Shown in pieces: positions 8,185 through 16,309 of a stretch of 64,000 nt of DNA. Source of the stretch: Bacteroidota bacterium (GTDB taxonomy: Bacteria > Bacteroidota > Bacteroidia > 2-12-FULL-35-15); assembly GCA_017303895.1 (NCBI GenBank), contig JAFLBF010000001.1:248001-312000 (forward strand), read 5' to 3'. The translations under genes and the position numbers were made by a program. The notes beneath the pieces are model-generated. The model did not search any database, was not told the origin of the DNA, and saw nothing but the letters and a program-made list of their open reading frames with translations. The first letter of the stretch is position 1. Each line of letters starts with the position of its first letter.

Positions 8185-9102
8185 TTAGTTATTTATCAGT
8201 TTCAAAAAGTAATCTTCCAACTTACGTTTTGTCTCAATTGAGAACACATCAATTCCCTGTTCACAAAATCTTTTATTGATAATTGGGATCTGAGATTGGG
8301 AAACATGTAGCAAGATCGAATTCCCTTCTGTTGATGCTATTTTAATCGAACTATCGGACTGAAGAAGCTGAACGGCTTTCTGCACATCGGAAACAGAAAA
8401 GGATACGATCAATTCCTGTCCATTCAATAAGTCTGTAACGGAACCTTGCACAATTGTCCGCCCTTTGTTGATGATCACCATTCGATTCGCGATCAACTCG
8501 ATCTCCGAAAGAATGTGGGAAGACAATAAGATGGTCTTATTACGTTCGTTCTTCAGTTGTAATATTAAATTTCTGATATCAATGATCCCTTGCGGATCGA
8601 GCCCTGTGGTAGGCTCATCGAGAATGATCAATTCGGGATCATGAATTAAGGTTTGAGCAATCCCCAATCGTTGTTTCATCCCATGAGAGAAACCACTCAC
8701 TTTATCTTTTTCTCTGCCTTTTAAACCAACAAATTCAATGATCTCATGAACTTTCATTTTAGTTACAGCAACACCTGAAAGGCGTGCGAATAATTCAATA
8801 TTCTTTTCGGCAGATAAATATTTATAGAAATCGGGCTTTTCAACGATACAGCCTATTTTAGAAAGGATCTCACTCCTGTTCGTCAGCAAATCTTTCCCAA
8901 ACAATTTTAAATCACCAGCCGTTGGTTTGATGAGGGAAAGCATGGTACGGATGGTTGTACTTTTGCCGGCACCATTAGGGCCTAAAAATCCAAATACATC
9001 GCCACGATAAACGTCAAAACTAACATCTTCAACAGCATGGAATTTTCCATAATGTTTTACAAGATGATTTATTTCAACTATTTTCTCAGGGGATGACGAC
9101 AT
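8185..9102 (-). CDS. ABC transporter ATP-binding protein
   Basis: 305 residues. Walker A is GPNGAGKST, the signature reads FSHGMKQRLGIAQTL, Walker B is LIILDEPTTGLDP and the switch histidine lies in LSSHILSEIE. A C-terminal extension of about 90 residues follows the nucleotide-binding domain, as in many ABC-2 exporter ATPases. It is the first gene of the exporter unit and powers the adjacent permease. The signature has SHG in place of SGG, a common variant in this subfamily. Confidence 0.92.
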   Translation of the reverse strand: MSSSPEKIVEINHLVKHYGKFHAVEDVSFDVYRGDVFGFLGPNGAGKSTTIRTMLSLIKPTAGDLKLFGKDLLTNRSEILSKIGCIVEKPDFYKYLSAEKNIELFARLSGVAVTKMKVHEIIEFVGLKGREKDKVSGFSHGMKQRLGIAQTLIHDPELIILDEPTTGLDPQGIIDIRNLILQLKNERNKTILLSSHILSEIELIANRMVIINKGRTIVQGSVTDLLNGQELIVSFSVSDVQKAVQLLQSDSSIKIASTEGNSILLHVSQSQIPIINKRFCEQGIDVFSIETKRKLEDYFLKLINN

Positions 9103-9139
9103 TCACAAACAGAAATATATTGCAAAGTTACTTTTAATA

Positions 9140-10459
9140 TTATTTCTTAGAAGGATCCAATGCTTTTTTATAAAACATTAACACTCTATCTCGAGCAAAT
9201 TTATGTTCTACAATAGGCTGAGGATAGGTTAGTTCTTCAAATTCCGGAACCCATTTACGAATATATTGAAGCTTTTCATCAAAACGTTTTGTTTGTTCGT
9301 AAGGATTAAAGACTCTAAAATAAGGAGCTGCATCACAACCAGAGCTGGCAGCCCATTGCCATCCTCCATTATTTGCAGAAAGGTCAAAATCAATGAGCTT
9401 TTCAGCAAAATAGGCTTCGCCCCAGCGCCAGTCGATCAATAAATGTTTTACTAAAAAACTGGCTACGATCATTCGAACACGATTATGCATAAATCCGGTT
9501 TGATTTAATTCACGCATGCCTGCATCAACTATTGGATAACCTGTTTCACCTCTACACCAGGCTTCAAACTCCTGCTCATTATTTCTCCATTGGATACGAT
9601 CATACTGTTTTTTGAACGCACCGTTTACAACATGAGGAAAATGAAACAAGATCATCATATAAAATTCTCGCCATATCAACTCATTTAACCACTGGTCATT
9701 CCATTCTTTTGCTTTTGTGGCGAGCTGTCTGATGCTCACTGTTCCAAAACGCAGGTGAACGCTCAAACGACTGGTTCCATTGATGGCGGGAAAATTTCGT
9801 TGCTGATCATATTTTCTGATCTGCTGCTCATCCAATGTAGGAATGCTAAATTTTTCCCCTGATAATTCAAAGCCAATATCATGCAATGAAGGAAATGAAA
9901 AAGACTTCACTTTTATAAAACGAGAAAAATATTTTTCAGTAGGATAAGAGTGTAAATAAAAAGAATTGAGCTTACTTTTCCACTTACGCATGTATGGAGT
10001 GAATACAGTATATGGCAGACCATCATCTTTTACAACTTCGTTTTTTTCAAAGATGACCTGATCCTTAAATGTATGTAGTGTAATATTATTTTTTGCCAAC
10101 AGATCGGCAACTAACTGGTCGCGTTTTATTGCATAAGGTTCGTAATCATGGTTTGTATATACAGCACTCACATTATAATCTGAAAGTACTTTTTGATAAC
10201 ACGCTATTGGAGTTCCGGATAACACTAACAATGAAGAACCTTGTTTCTCCAGTTTATTCTTTATATCAGCGAGCGCCAAATGAATAAATTCCACACGCCT
10301 GTCCTTTTTGTTATCGAGTTTATTGAGAATATCGGAATCGAAGATAAAAATAGGGAGAACAGGATTACCACTTTTTAGTGCATGATACAGACCCGCATTA
10401 TCTTCCAGGCGTAGATCCCTACGAAACCAGAACAGAACGATCTCTTCTTTTTTACTCAT
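9140..10459 (-). CDS. phrB: Class I deoxyribodipyrimidine photolyase
   Basis: 439 residues from ATG at 10459 (MSKKEEIVLFWFRRDLRLED); an in-frame TTG at 10468 would overlap folE and is less likely. The N-terminal antenna-binding Rossmann domain is followed by the FAD domain. The motif NNGGWQWAASSGCDAAPYFR closely follows E. coli PhrB, including the tryptophan used in electron transfer to FAD. WRWGEAYFAEKLIDFDLSA is the expected preceding segment. The enzyme uses blue light to split cyclobutane pyrimidine dimers. It starts 5 nt after the folE stop, which fits co-expression: folE makes precursors of pterin/folate, and a folate is the antenna in many photolyases. Confidence 0.93.
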   Translation of the reverse strand: MSKKEEIVLFWFRRDLRLEDNAGLYHALKSGNPVLPIFIFDSDILNKLDNKKDRRVEFIHLALADIKNKLEKQGSSLLVLSGTPIACYQKVLSDYNVSAVYTNHDYEPYAIKRDQLVADLLAKNNITLHTFKDQVIFEKNEVVKDDGLPYTVFTPYMRKWKSKLNSFYLHSYPTEKYFSRFIKVKSFSFPSLHDIGFELSGEKFSIPTLDEQQIRKYDQQRNFPAINGTSRLSVHLRFGTVSIRQLATKAKEWNDQWLNELIWREFYMMILFHFPHVVNGAFKKQYDRIQWRNNEQEFEAWCRGETGYPIVDAGMRELNQTGFMHNRVRMIVASFLVKHLLIDWRWGEAYFAEKLIDFDLSANNGGWQWAASSGCDAAPYFRVFNPYEQTKRFDEKLQYIRKWVPEFEELTYPQPIVEHKFARDRVLMFYKKALDPSKK

Positions 10460-10464
10460 CGCGA

Positions 10465-11136
10465 TCAAGCATTAGTGCGAATGTAATTCAAAAATTCGTT
10501 CCTGGTTTGCTCATTCAAAAACTTGCCACTAAAAGAAGTTGTTACTGTTGAACTATTAATGTCCTGCACTCCTCTGGATGAAACGCATAAATGATGTGCA
10601 TCTATTAAAACTGCAACATCATCTGTTTGCATTACTTGTTTGATCTCGTTTGCTATTTGAATGGTCAATCGCTCCTGCACTTGCGGTCGTTTAGCAAAAT
10701 ATTGTACGATGCGATTCAATTTTGATAAACCAATCACTTTTCCATTTGAGATATAAGCCACATGGGCCTTACCAACAATGGGAACGAAATGATGCTCGCA
10801 ATTAGAGTAAAACGTAATATTCTTCTCCACCAACATTTCACTGTACTTGTATTTATTCTCGAACAGTGCAATTTTCGGTTTGTTATCCGGATTTAATCCG
10901 CTAAAAATTTCTTTGACATACATTTTAGCCACCCGGTGAGGAGTACCAGCCAAACTATCATCATTGAGATCGAGTCCAAGAATATTCATAATATCTCTGA
11001 ATTTTTCTTCGATCAGTTCAATTTTCAGATCATCATCTAATTTGAAAGCGTCCTCTCTTAATGGAGTGTCAATAGATGTCATCACATGATTATCTCCGAT
11101 CTCATCAACTGCCACCTTAATTTTATCCTGTATCAT
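10465..11136 (-). CDS. folE: GTP cyclohydrolase I
   Basis: 223 residues. Zinc ligands are visible in SNCEHHFVPIVGKAHVAY and in HHLCVSSRGV. PHRVAKMYVKEIFSG is the conserved N-terminal segment of the catalytic domain. The enzyme converts GTP to 7,8-dihydroneopterin triphosphate, the first step to folate and tetrahydropterins. It sits between an ECF sigma factor and a photolyase next to a light-sensor-type regulator, an arrangement seen in light-inducible clusters regulated by LitR/CarH. The upstream gap to the sigma gene is only 37 nt and carries an inverted TGTTTAA/TTAAACA pair. Confidence 0.95.
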   Translation of the reverse strand: MIQDKIKVAVDEIGDNHVMTSIDTPLREDAFKLDDDLKIELIEEKFRDIMNILGLDLNDDSLAGTPHRVAKMYVKEIFSGLNPDNKPKIALFENKYKYSEMLVEKNITFYSNCEHHFVPIVGKAHVAYISNGKVIGLSKLNRIVQYFAKRPQVQERLTIQIANEIKQVMQTDDVAVLIDAHHLCVSSRGVQDINSSTVTTSFSGKFLNEQTRNEFLNYIRTNA

Positions 11137-11143
11137 ATTTATC

Positions 11144-11173
11144 TGTTTAATAATTTTAACTATTTGTTAAACA
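11144..11173. promoter_or_regulatory. Inverted TGTTTAA...TTAAACA pair upstream of folE
   Basis: TGTTTAA (11144-11150) and TTAAACA (11167-11173) form a perfect inverted repeat with a 16-bp spacer in the short gap ahead of folE. Related boxes occur ahead of the sigma and MerR genes. Candidate operator of the MerR-type regulator or recognition element of the ECF sigma factor; the function is inferred. Confidence 0.4.
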
Positions 11174-11686
11174 CTAATTTTTAGCCGAAAAATCTTTCAA
11201 TTGATCCATTAGACGCTTTCTGGCTAAAAATATTCTGCTTTTAACAGTGCCGATCGGCAAGTTCAACTCATCGGCAATTTCTTTGTACTTATAGCCATCA
11301 TAATAGCGCGTGAAAGGAATTTTGTAATCATCCTCTAAAGCATCAATTGCCTTTACAATTTGTTTATGATTCATTTGAGACTCTGCCCCCGGTAAATTTG
11401 CACCTGCAACCGGTTTTACAACCGCCATATCTTCCGTATGTTGAATGATCTGACGTGTTTTAACCGATCTTCTATACGAATTGATGAATGTATTCTTCAT
11501 GATGGTATATAACCATGCTTTTAGATTACTTGCATCCACAAACTTATCCCTGTAAGTCAATGCTTTTAAATAAGTGTCCTGAAGTAGATCTTGCGCTTCT
11601 TCAGAATTAAGCGTTAGGCTGTAGGCAAAATTCTTCAACGGAGTACGTTGATTAATGAGTTGCTGATTGAATTCTATTGCTGTCAT
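11174..11686 (-). CDS. ECF-type RNA polymerase sigma factor
   Basis: 170 residues. Region 2 is recognisable in SEEAQDLLQDTYLKALTYRD and LKAWLYTIMKNTFINSYRR. Region 4 is YKEIADELNLPIGTVKSRIF, a helix-turn-helix that reads the -35-like element. No anti-sigma gene is adjacent. Instead the gene lies directly downstream of a CarH/LitR-type regulator and upstream of folE and photolyase. In Bacteroidota and Actinobacteria such sigma factors are often released from MerR repression in light and then transcribe photoprotection genes. Here that role is inferred from gene order. Confidence 0.9.
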   Translation of the reverse strand: MTAIEFNQQLINQRTPLKNFAYSLTLNSEEAQDLLQDTYLKALTYRDKFVDASNLKAWLYTIMKNTFINSYRRSVKTRQIIQHTEDMAVVKPVAGANLPGAESQMNHKQIVKAIDALEDDYKIPFTRYYDGYKYKEIADELNLPIGTVKSRIFLARKRLMDQLKDFSAKN

Positions 11687-11721
11687 GGTCGTGTAGTTTT
11701 TATTTTGTTTAACAAAAATAA

Positions 11722-11763
11722 AAAAATATTAAACATAAATGCAAATATTTGTTTAATATTTTT
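11722..11763. promoter_or_regulatory. 14-bp inverted repeat upstream of ECF sigma gene
   Basis: AAAAATATTAAACA (11722-11735) is perfectly inverted as TGTTTAATATTTTT (11750-11763) around a 14-bp spacer. A further near-palindrome TTGTTTAACAA follows at about 11705-11715, close to the sigma start codon. The repeat lies in the 140-bp gap ahead of the sigma gene. Candidate operator; AT-richness lowers the significance of the outer A/T bases, but the central TTAAACA/TGTTTAA recurs in the neighbouring gaps. Confidence 0.45.
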
Positions 11764-11826
11764 AAAAATAAATTAAACGAAATAACACCAAAATGATCTC
11801 GTTAAAATTAAAATACTGAATACCAA

Positions 11827-12702
11827 TTACTTGGAAATTTGCTTCAAAAAGCTGGAAGGTTCTTTAAAGATGTGAATAGAGGCTGGTAACTTCGTATTCA
11901 GCTCCGACAATTGGCTTCCGGATACGAGGATCTTGGTTGCTGAAAAGGTTTTTCCCAACTGTTTTATATATTCTCCAAGATCATTCATGCTGTGTGTAAA
12001 TACCGTTACCAGGCAATGCGGATTTCTGATCTCTACAACTCTTTTAAGATCATCAAAAGGAACTGATTGTCCGAGGTAAATAACCTGATGTCCGTTTATT
12101 TTGAGAAGGTACGTGTAATATAAGAGTGCTAATTCGTGCAATTCATTCTCAGGAAGGAACAAGATAAACTTCTGAGCATCATTCTTTTCGGGCACAACAA
12201 CACCATCTATAGCCACGATCAATTTCTGTCGGATAAGATTGGAGATAAAATGCTCTTGGGCCGGGTTGATACTGCCTGTTTGCCACATAACACCAATTTT
12301 ATGCAAAAAAGGATACAACACCTTTTCTATAGTGCTTGAAAAACCATGGTGCAAAACATTATTGGAAATGATCTTTTCAAAACGTTTCTCATCCAGCTCT
12401 ACCATAGCAATGATCAAGCTATCTATTTGATCGGAAGACGATATTTGAGAATCAACGATCTTATTTACCTCATTGATAATGGTTCTGTTATCTAATGCAG
12501 CAATTTTGGATATTTTAAATCCGTGATTATACAATAATGTAATATTAAGCAACTGTTTTAATTCATCGTTGCAATAGTATCTGATATTGGTATCGGTACG
12601 TTCAGGCTTCAAGATACCATATCGCTGTTCCCATATTCTAAGCGTATGAGCTTTAATACCTGAAAGGGCTTCTAAATCTTTTATTGAAAACTTGGCAGTC
12701 AT
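11827..12702 (-). CDS. MerR-family regulator with cobalamin-binding domain (CarH/LitR type)
   Basis: 291 residues. The N-terminal MerR winged helix is IKDLEALSGIKAHTLRIWEQ then RYGILKPERT. The middle helical domain contains W140-x9-E150-H151 (MWQTGSINPAQEH), the Trp/Glu/His signature over the upper face of adenosylcobalamin in CarH. The C-terminal Rossmann domain has ENELHEL, with His189 in place for the lower cobalt ligand (E-x-H-x-x-A; the usual final Gly is Ala192). CarH/LitR proteins repress in the dark and fall apart when light breaks the Co-C bond. Neighbouring sigma, folE and photolyase genes fit a light regulon. A TTGTTTAAACAA palindrome upstream may be its own operator. Confidence 0.85.
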   Translation of the reverse strand: MTAKFSIKDLEALSGIKAHTLRIWEQRYGILKPERTDTNIRYYCNDELKQLLNITLLYNHGFKISKIAALDNRTIINEVNKIVDSQISSSDQIDSLIIAMVELDEKRFEKIISNNVLHHGFSSTIEKVLYPFLHKIGVMWQTGSINPAQEHFISNLIRQKLIVAIDGVVVPEKNDAQKFILFLPENELHELALLYYTYLLKINGHQVIYLGQSVPFDDLKRVVEIRNPHCLVTVFTHSMNDLGEYIKQLGKTFSATKILVSGSQLSELNTKLPASIHIFKEPSSFLKQISK

Positions 12703-12744
12703 TTTTTATGCGTTTCGTACTCCAACAACAATACATCTTACAAA

Positions 12745-12756
12745 TTGTTTAAACAA
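12745..12756. promoter_or_regulatory. TTGTTTAAACAA palindrome upstream of the MerR gene
   Basis: Perfect 12-bp palindrome 43-54 bp upstream of the MerR start, overlapping the stop codon of lipB. It shares the TGTTTAA/TTAAACA core with inverted repeats ahead of the sigma and folE genes, so autoregulation is plausible. Confidence 0.4.
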
Positions 12757-13450
12757 CAGTGCAATTAAATAGATCAGCAAAGTGTTTTTTCAATTTTTCT
12801 TTTACTTCCTCTTGGTCAACCTTGGCACCTAATTCTTTATCCATGGAAGTTACAGCTTTATCAACAATTCCGCAAGGAATAATATTTCCGAAATAAGAAA
12901 GATCTGCATTTACATTCAAGGCAAAGCCATGCATCGTCACCCATCTGCTCGCTCTCACACCCATTGCACAAATTTTTCTTGCCTTTACCGGATCCTCTAC
13001 ATTCAGCCAAACACCTGTTTCTCCCTTGCTTCTCCCCGATTCAATTCCATATTCGGCAAGTGTACGGATCACCATTTCTTCCAGGAATCGCAAGTATTTA
13101 TGAATATCTGTGAAAAAATTGTCGAGATCCAATATCGGGTAACCTACTATCTGACCCGGTCCATGATAGGTGATATCGCCACCTCTGTTGATCTTATAAT
13201 AGGTAGCATTTTTTTCTTTCAACTGTTGATCATTCACCAACAAGTTGGATTCATGTCCACTTTTGCCCAGTGTATATACATGAGGATGCTCACAGAATAA
13301 CAAATAATTGGAAGTCGATCTCTGCTGATCAGGTAAAGCCGTACGGTTTTCGATTTTCGTTTGAACGATCTCGTTGAATACTTCCTCCTGATAATCCCAA
13401 GCTTTTTTGTAATCGATCAAACCTAGATCAATAAAATTTACTTTTTGCAT
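12749..13450 (-). CDS. lipB: Lipoyl(octanoyl) transferase
   Basis: 233 residues. INRGGDITYHGPGQIVGYPI is the LipB signature. KICAMGVRASRWVTMHGFAL holds the conserved Lys, and IIPCGI holds the catalytic Cys. The enzyme moves octanoyl groups from acyl carrier protein to lipoyl domains of 2-oxoacid dehydrogenases and the glycine cleavage H protein; LipA then inserts sulfur. It follows the sugar-phosphate isomerase gene by 22 nt in the same direction. Confidence 0.95.
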   Translation of the reverse strand: MQKVNFIDLGLIDYKKAWDYQEEVFNEIVQTKIENRTALPDQQRSTSNYLLFCEHPHVYTLGKSGHESNLLVNDQQLKEKNATYYKINRGGDITYHGPGQIVGYPILDLDNFFTDIHKYLRFLEEMVIRTLAEYGIESGRSKGETGVWLNVEDPVKARKICAMGVRASRWVTMHGFALNVNADLSYFGNIIPCGIVDKAVTSMDKELGAKVDQEEVKEKLKKHFADLFNCTVV

Positions 13451-13472
13451 GGAAAGAGGAACTAAGGGTTTA

Positions 13473-14456
13473 CTAAATCTCGGACAGCTTTGATTTCAGG
13501 TGATTGATCACATTTACTTCAACTGCATCAACGCCTCTTGTTTCTGCCAGCAACACTGATATCCAGTCGCCCAAGTGAATGAAATAAATGGCTTTCTCAA
13601 TCACAGAATTTCCTTTTGAGTAGATCTCCGTAATGTTGTTTGCATATTTTTTGATCACTTCTTTATTGATATCAACACGTGCAAGATTTCTAGAATATTC
13701 ATCTTTATCTAAAAAGATCAAAACACTCAGATCATCATTCTTTTGCGTCCATCCCACCAATTCATTGTGATTCATCTCAGGGATGATGTGATGCCAGCAA
13801 AGGATCTTTGCGTTTTCGTTTAATTGCTGGCGAAAACGAATGGCTATTCCTTCGTTGTATGTAGTTGCATAAATAACAGGGAGCTTACCGTTTAATTTGT
13901 CAGCAATTGCTTTTGCTTCGGCAACAATTGAAGCTTGATCATTATCAATTAAATTAATAGCAGCATTTAACTCTTTCTTATAATCATTCGTAATGATCTT
14001 GTTAAATCCTAAAACAAAGAATAATTGTGTCAAAGAATACCCCAAACAAGCTCTTGGAGGCATTCCTCCGGGAACAACAATGCAATCAAAATTATTTTGT
14101 TTGCAAATTTCCAATACTTTTCCACCCGAAGTAATTGCCACAATTTTGGCTCCTTTCTTCATTGCCAACTCCATGCAATTGATCGTTTCCTCAGTATTTC
14201 CCGAATAAGAAGAAATGATCACCAATGTATTTTTCCCAACATAAGCCGGAATAAAATACCCTTTAGTAACATTGATTGGAACATTGGCATTTCCTACAAC
14301 AAGTTCAGAAACAATGCTTCCTCCAATTCCGGATCCACCCAAACCGCAGATCAACACATTGGAAATAGGACTTTCAGAAACTGTTAATTTTGCTTTTTCT
14401 CCAATAGAGATCGCTTCGGATAATTGCTTTGAAAAATTTGCTACTAATGTCTTCAT
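13473..14456 (-). CDS. Bifunctional phosphoglucose/phosphomannose isomerase (SIS domain)
   Basis: 327 residues. CGLGGSGIGGSIVSEL starts the first SIS domain, ISSYSGNTEETINCM is the phosphosugar-binding loop, and the second SIS domain carries HNELVGW. This matches the PGI/PMI family in which one enzyme interconverts fructose 6-phosphate with glucose 6-phosphate and mannose 6-phosphate. The protein is shorter than canonical Pgi (about 550 residues). Divergent from lysS; the 115-bp gap holds promoters for both. Confidence 0.85.
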   Translation of the reverse strand: MKTLVANFSKQLSEAISIGEKAKLTVSESPISNVLICGLGGSGIGGSIVSELVVGNANVPINVTKGYFIPAYVGKNTLVIISSYSGNTEETINCMELAMKKGAKIVAITSGGKVLEICKQNNFDCIVVPGGMPPRACLGYSLTQLFFVLGFNKIITNDYKKELNAAINLIDNDQASIVAEAKAIADKLNGKLPVIYATTYNEGIAIRFRQQLNENAKILCWHHIIPEMNHNELVGWTQKNDDLSVLIFLDKDEYSRNLARVDINKEVIKKYANNITEIYSKGNSVIEKAIYFIHLGDWISVLLAETRGVDAVEVNVINHLKSKLSEI

Positions 14457-14542
14457 TACCTTCCTAAAATAGTGGATGGTAAAAATACATATTTTGTTGA
14501 AATTCCCCGCTATTTTTTATTTATTTATAAGCCGTTAGGACG

Positions 14543-14550
14543 TATATTTG
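14543..14550 (+). promoter_or_regulatory. Candidate -7 element of lysS
   Basis: TATATTTG fits TAnnTTTG and lies 21 bp before the lysS ATG, implying a short leader. The -33 element is not obvious. Confidence 0.4.
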
Positions 14551-14571
14551 CCGAAATTTTAATTTTAGAAA

Positions 14572-16281
14572 ATGAGTCACGAATTAAGCGAACAAGAGTT
14601 ATTAAGACGCAGTAAACTGGAGGAAATTACAAAAATGGGGATAGATGCCTATCCGGCAGCCCTTTTTGAGATCAACACCAATTCAAAACATATATTAGAG
14701 AACTTTACAGCTGAAAAAGCTGAAGAATTCAATAACATAAGCATAGCAGGCCGTATCATGAGCAACCGCGATATGGGAAAGGCCTGCTTTGTAAGCTTAC
14801 AGGACGCAACAGGACGTATTCAGGTGTACATCCGCAGAGATGACATTTGTCCTGGAGAAGACAAAAGCTTGTTTGATTCATTATTCAAAAAACACACCGA
14901 TTTAGGCGATATCATTGGTATAACAGGATATGTATTTGTCACAAAAGTAGGAGAGATCTCTATACATGCTACCTCTTTTAAAATGCTGAGTAAATCACTT
15001 CGCCCGCTTCCTGCTGTAAAACGCGATGATGAAGGAAATGTGTTTGATGAAGTGACCGATCCTGAATTCCGCTATCGTCAGCGTTATGTGGATCTGATCA
15101 TTAATCCGAATGTTAAAGACACATTTATCAAACGTACCAAAATGGTAAATACCATCCGTGACTTTTATAATGCAAAAGGATATCTGGAGGTAGATACACC
15201 GGTATTGCAAGCCATCCCAGGTGGTGCATCGGCACGCCCCTTTGTAACGCACCACAACTCGCTAAACATTCCGATGTACTTGCGTATTGCCAATGAATTG
15301 TATTTAAAACGTTTGATCGTAGGTGGTTTTGATGGTGTATATGAATTCTCCCGCAACTTCCGTAACGAAGGGATGGATAGAACTCACAACCCTGAATTTA
15401 CGGTAATGGAGCTGTATGTGGCCTACAAAGATTATTATTGGATGATGGATATTACTGAAGAATTGATCGAGCGTATTGCTCTTGATCTGAATGGTACTAC
15501 ACAAGTGCAAGTAGGCGATAAGATGATTGACTTTAAACGACCATTCAAACGTGTTACCATGTTTGATTCCATTAAAGAATTTACAGGAATAGACATCAGC
15601 GGAATGGATGAAGCACAGTTGCGTGATGTTTGTAAACAACTAGGTATTGATGTTCCTGATAATATTGGTAAAGGGAAATTGATCGATGAGATCTTTGGAG
15701 CAAAATGCGAAGGCAATTATATTCAACCTACATTCATTACCGACTACCCGGTTGAGATGAGTCCACTCACCAAAAAACACCGTAGCAAACCGGGATTGGT
15801 GGAGCGTTTTGAATTAATGGTGAATGGAAAAGAATTGGCGAATGCTTATTCTGAATTGAACGACCCTATCGATCAACGTGAACGTTTCGAAGAACAATTA
15901 AAATTGATGGAGCGTGGTGATGATGAAGCAATGTTCATTGATCAGGACTTTTTACGTGCATTAGAATATGGAATGCCTCCTACTTCAGGAATTGGAATTG
16001 GAATAGATCGTTTAGCTATGATCATGACAAACAATGTATCTATTCAAGATGTATTATTCTTCCCTCAAATGCGACCGGAAGAAGTGAAAAAAGCAACCGC
16101 CAATTTAAAACCGGAAGAATCTAAAATACTGGATGAGATCGGCAAACAAAGTCAGGCAACAATTGCAAGTTTAGCAGAAAGTACAGGCATGTCGAAAAAC
16201 CAACTATCAAAATTATTAAGCTCTATGGAGGAGCGCAAGCTGGTTAAGAGAGAAGGTCCGGTATTCAGCACTGCTGAGTAA
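14572..16281 (+). CDS. lysS: Lysyl-tRNA synthetase, class II, with C-terminal helical extension
   Basis: 569 residues, longer than the roughly 500 of E. coli LysS. The N-terminal OB-fold anticodon domain covers ISIAGRIMSNRDMGKACFVS. Class II motif 2 includes FSRNFRNEGMDRTHNPEFT, and motif 3 is SGIGIGIDRLAMIM. After the usual end (FFPQMRPE, about residue 500) about 68 extra residues follow. They contain ATIASLAESTGMSKNQLSKL and MEERKLVKREG, which look like a small winged-helix domain. Similar extensions occur in other Bacteroidota LysS proteins; their role is unclear. Confidence 0.95.
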   Translation: MSHELSEQELLRRSKLEEITKMGIDAYPAALFEINTNSKHILENFTAEKAEEFNNISIAGRIMSNRDMGKACFVSLQDATGRIQVYIRRDDICPGEDKSLFDSLFKKHTDLGDIIGITGYVFVTKVGEISIHATSFKMLSKSLRPLPAVKRDDEGNVFDEVTDPEFRYRQRYVDLIINPNVKDTFIKRTKMVNTIRDFYNAKGYLEVDTPVLQAIPGGASARPFVTHHNSLNIPMYLRIANELYLKRLIVGGFDGVYEFSRNFRNEGMDRTHNPEFTVMELYVAYKDYYWMMDITEELIERIALDLNGTTQVQVGDKMIDFKRPFKRVTMFDSIKEFTGIDISGMDEAQLRDVCKQLGIDVPDNIGKGKLIDEIFGAKCEGNYIQPTFITDYPVEMSPLTKKHRSKPGLVERFELMVNGKELANAYSELNDPIDQRERFEEQLKLMERGDDEAMFIDQDFLRALEYGMPPTSGIGIGIDRLAMIMTNNVSIQDVLFFPQMRPEEVKKATANLKPEESKILDEIGKQSQATIASLAESTGMSKNQLSKLLSSMEERKLVKREGPVFSTAE

Positions 16282-16309
16282 AAGACAATTGTTCTATAAA
16301 CAAGATCTA

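Noticed and set aside
10460-10468. TTG start of photolyase at 10468
   Set aside because: It overlaps the folE stop, while ATG at 10459 starts with the conserved N-terminus.
16289-16309. TTG start of the YfhO-like gene
   Set aside because: Adds seven residues with no family support; ATG at 16310 is sufficient.
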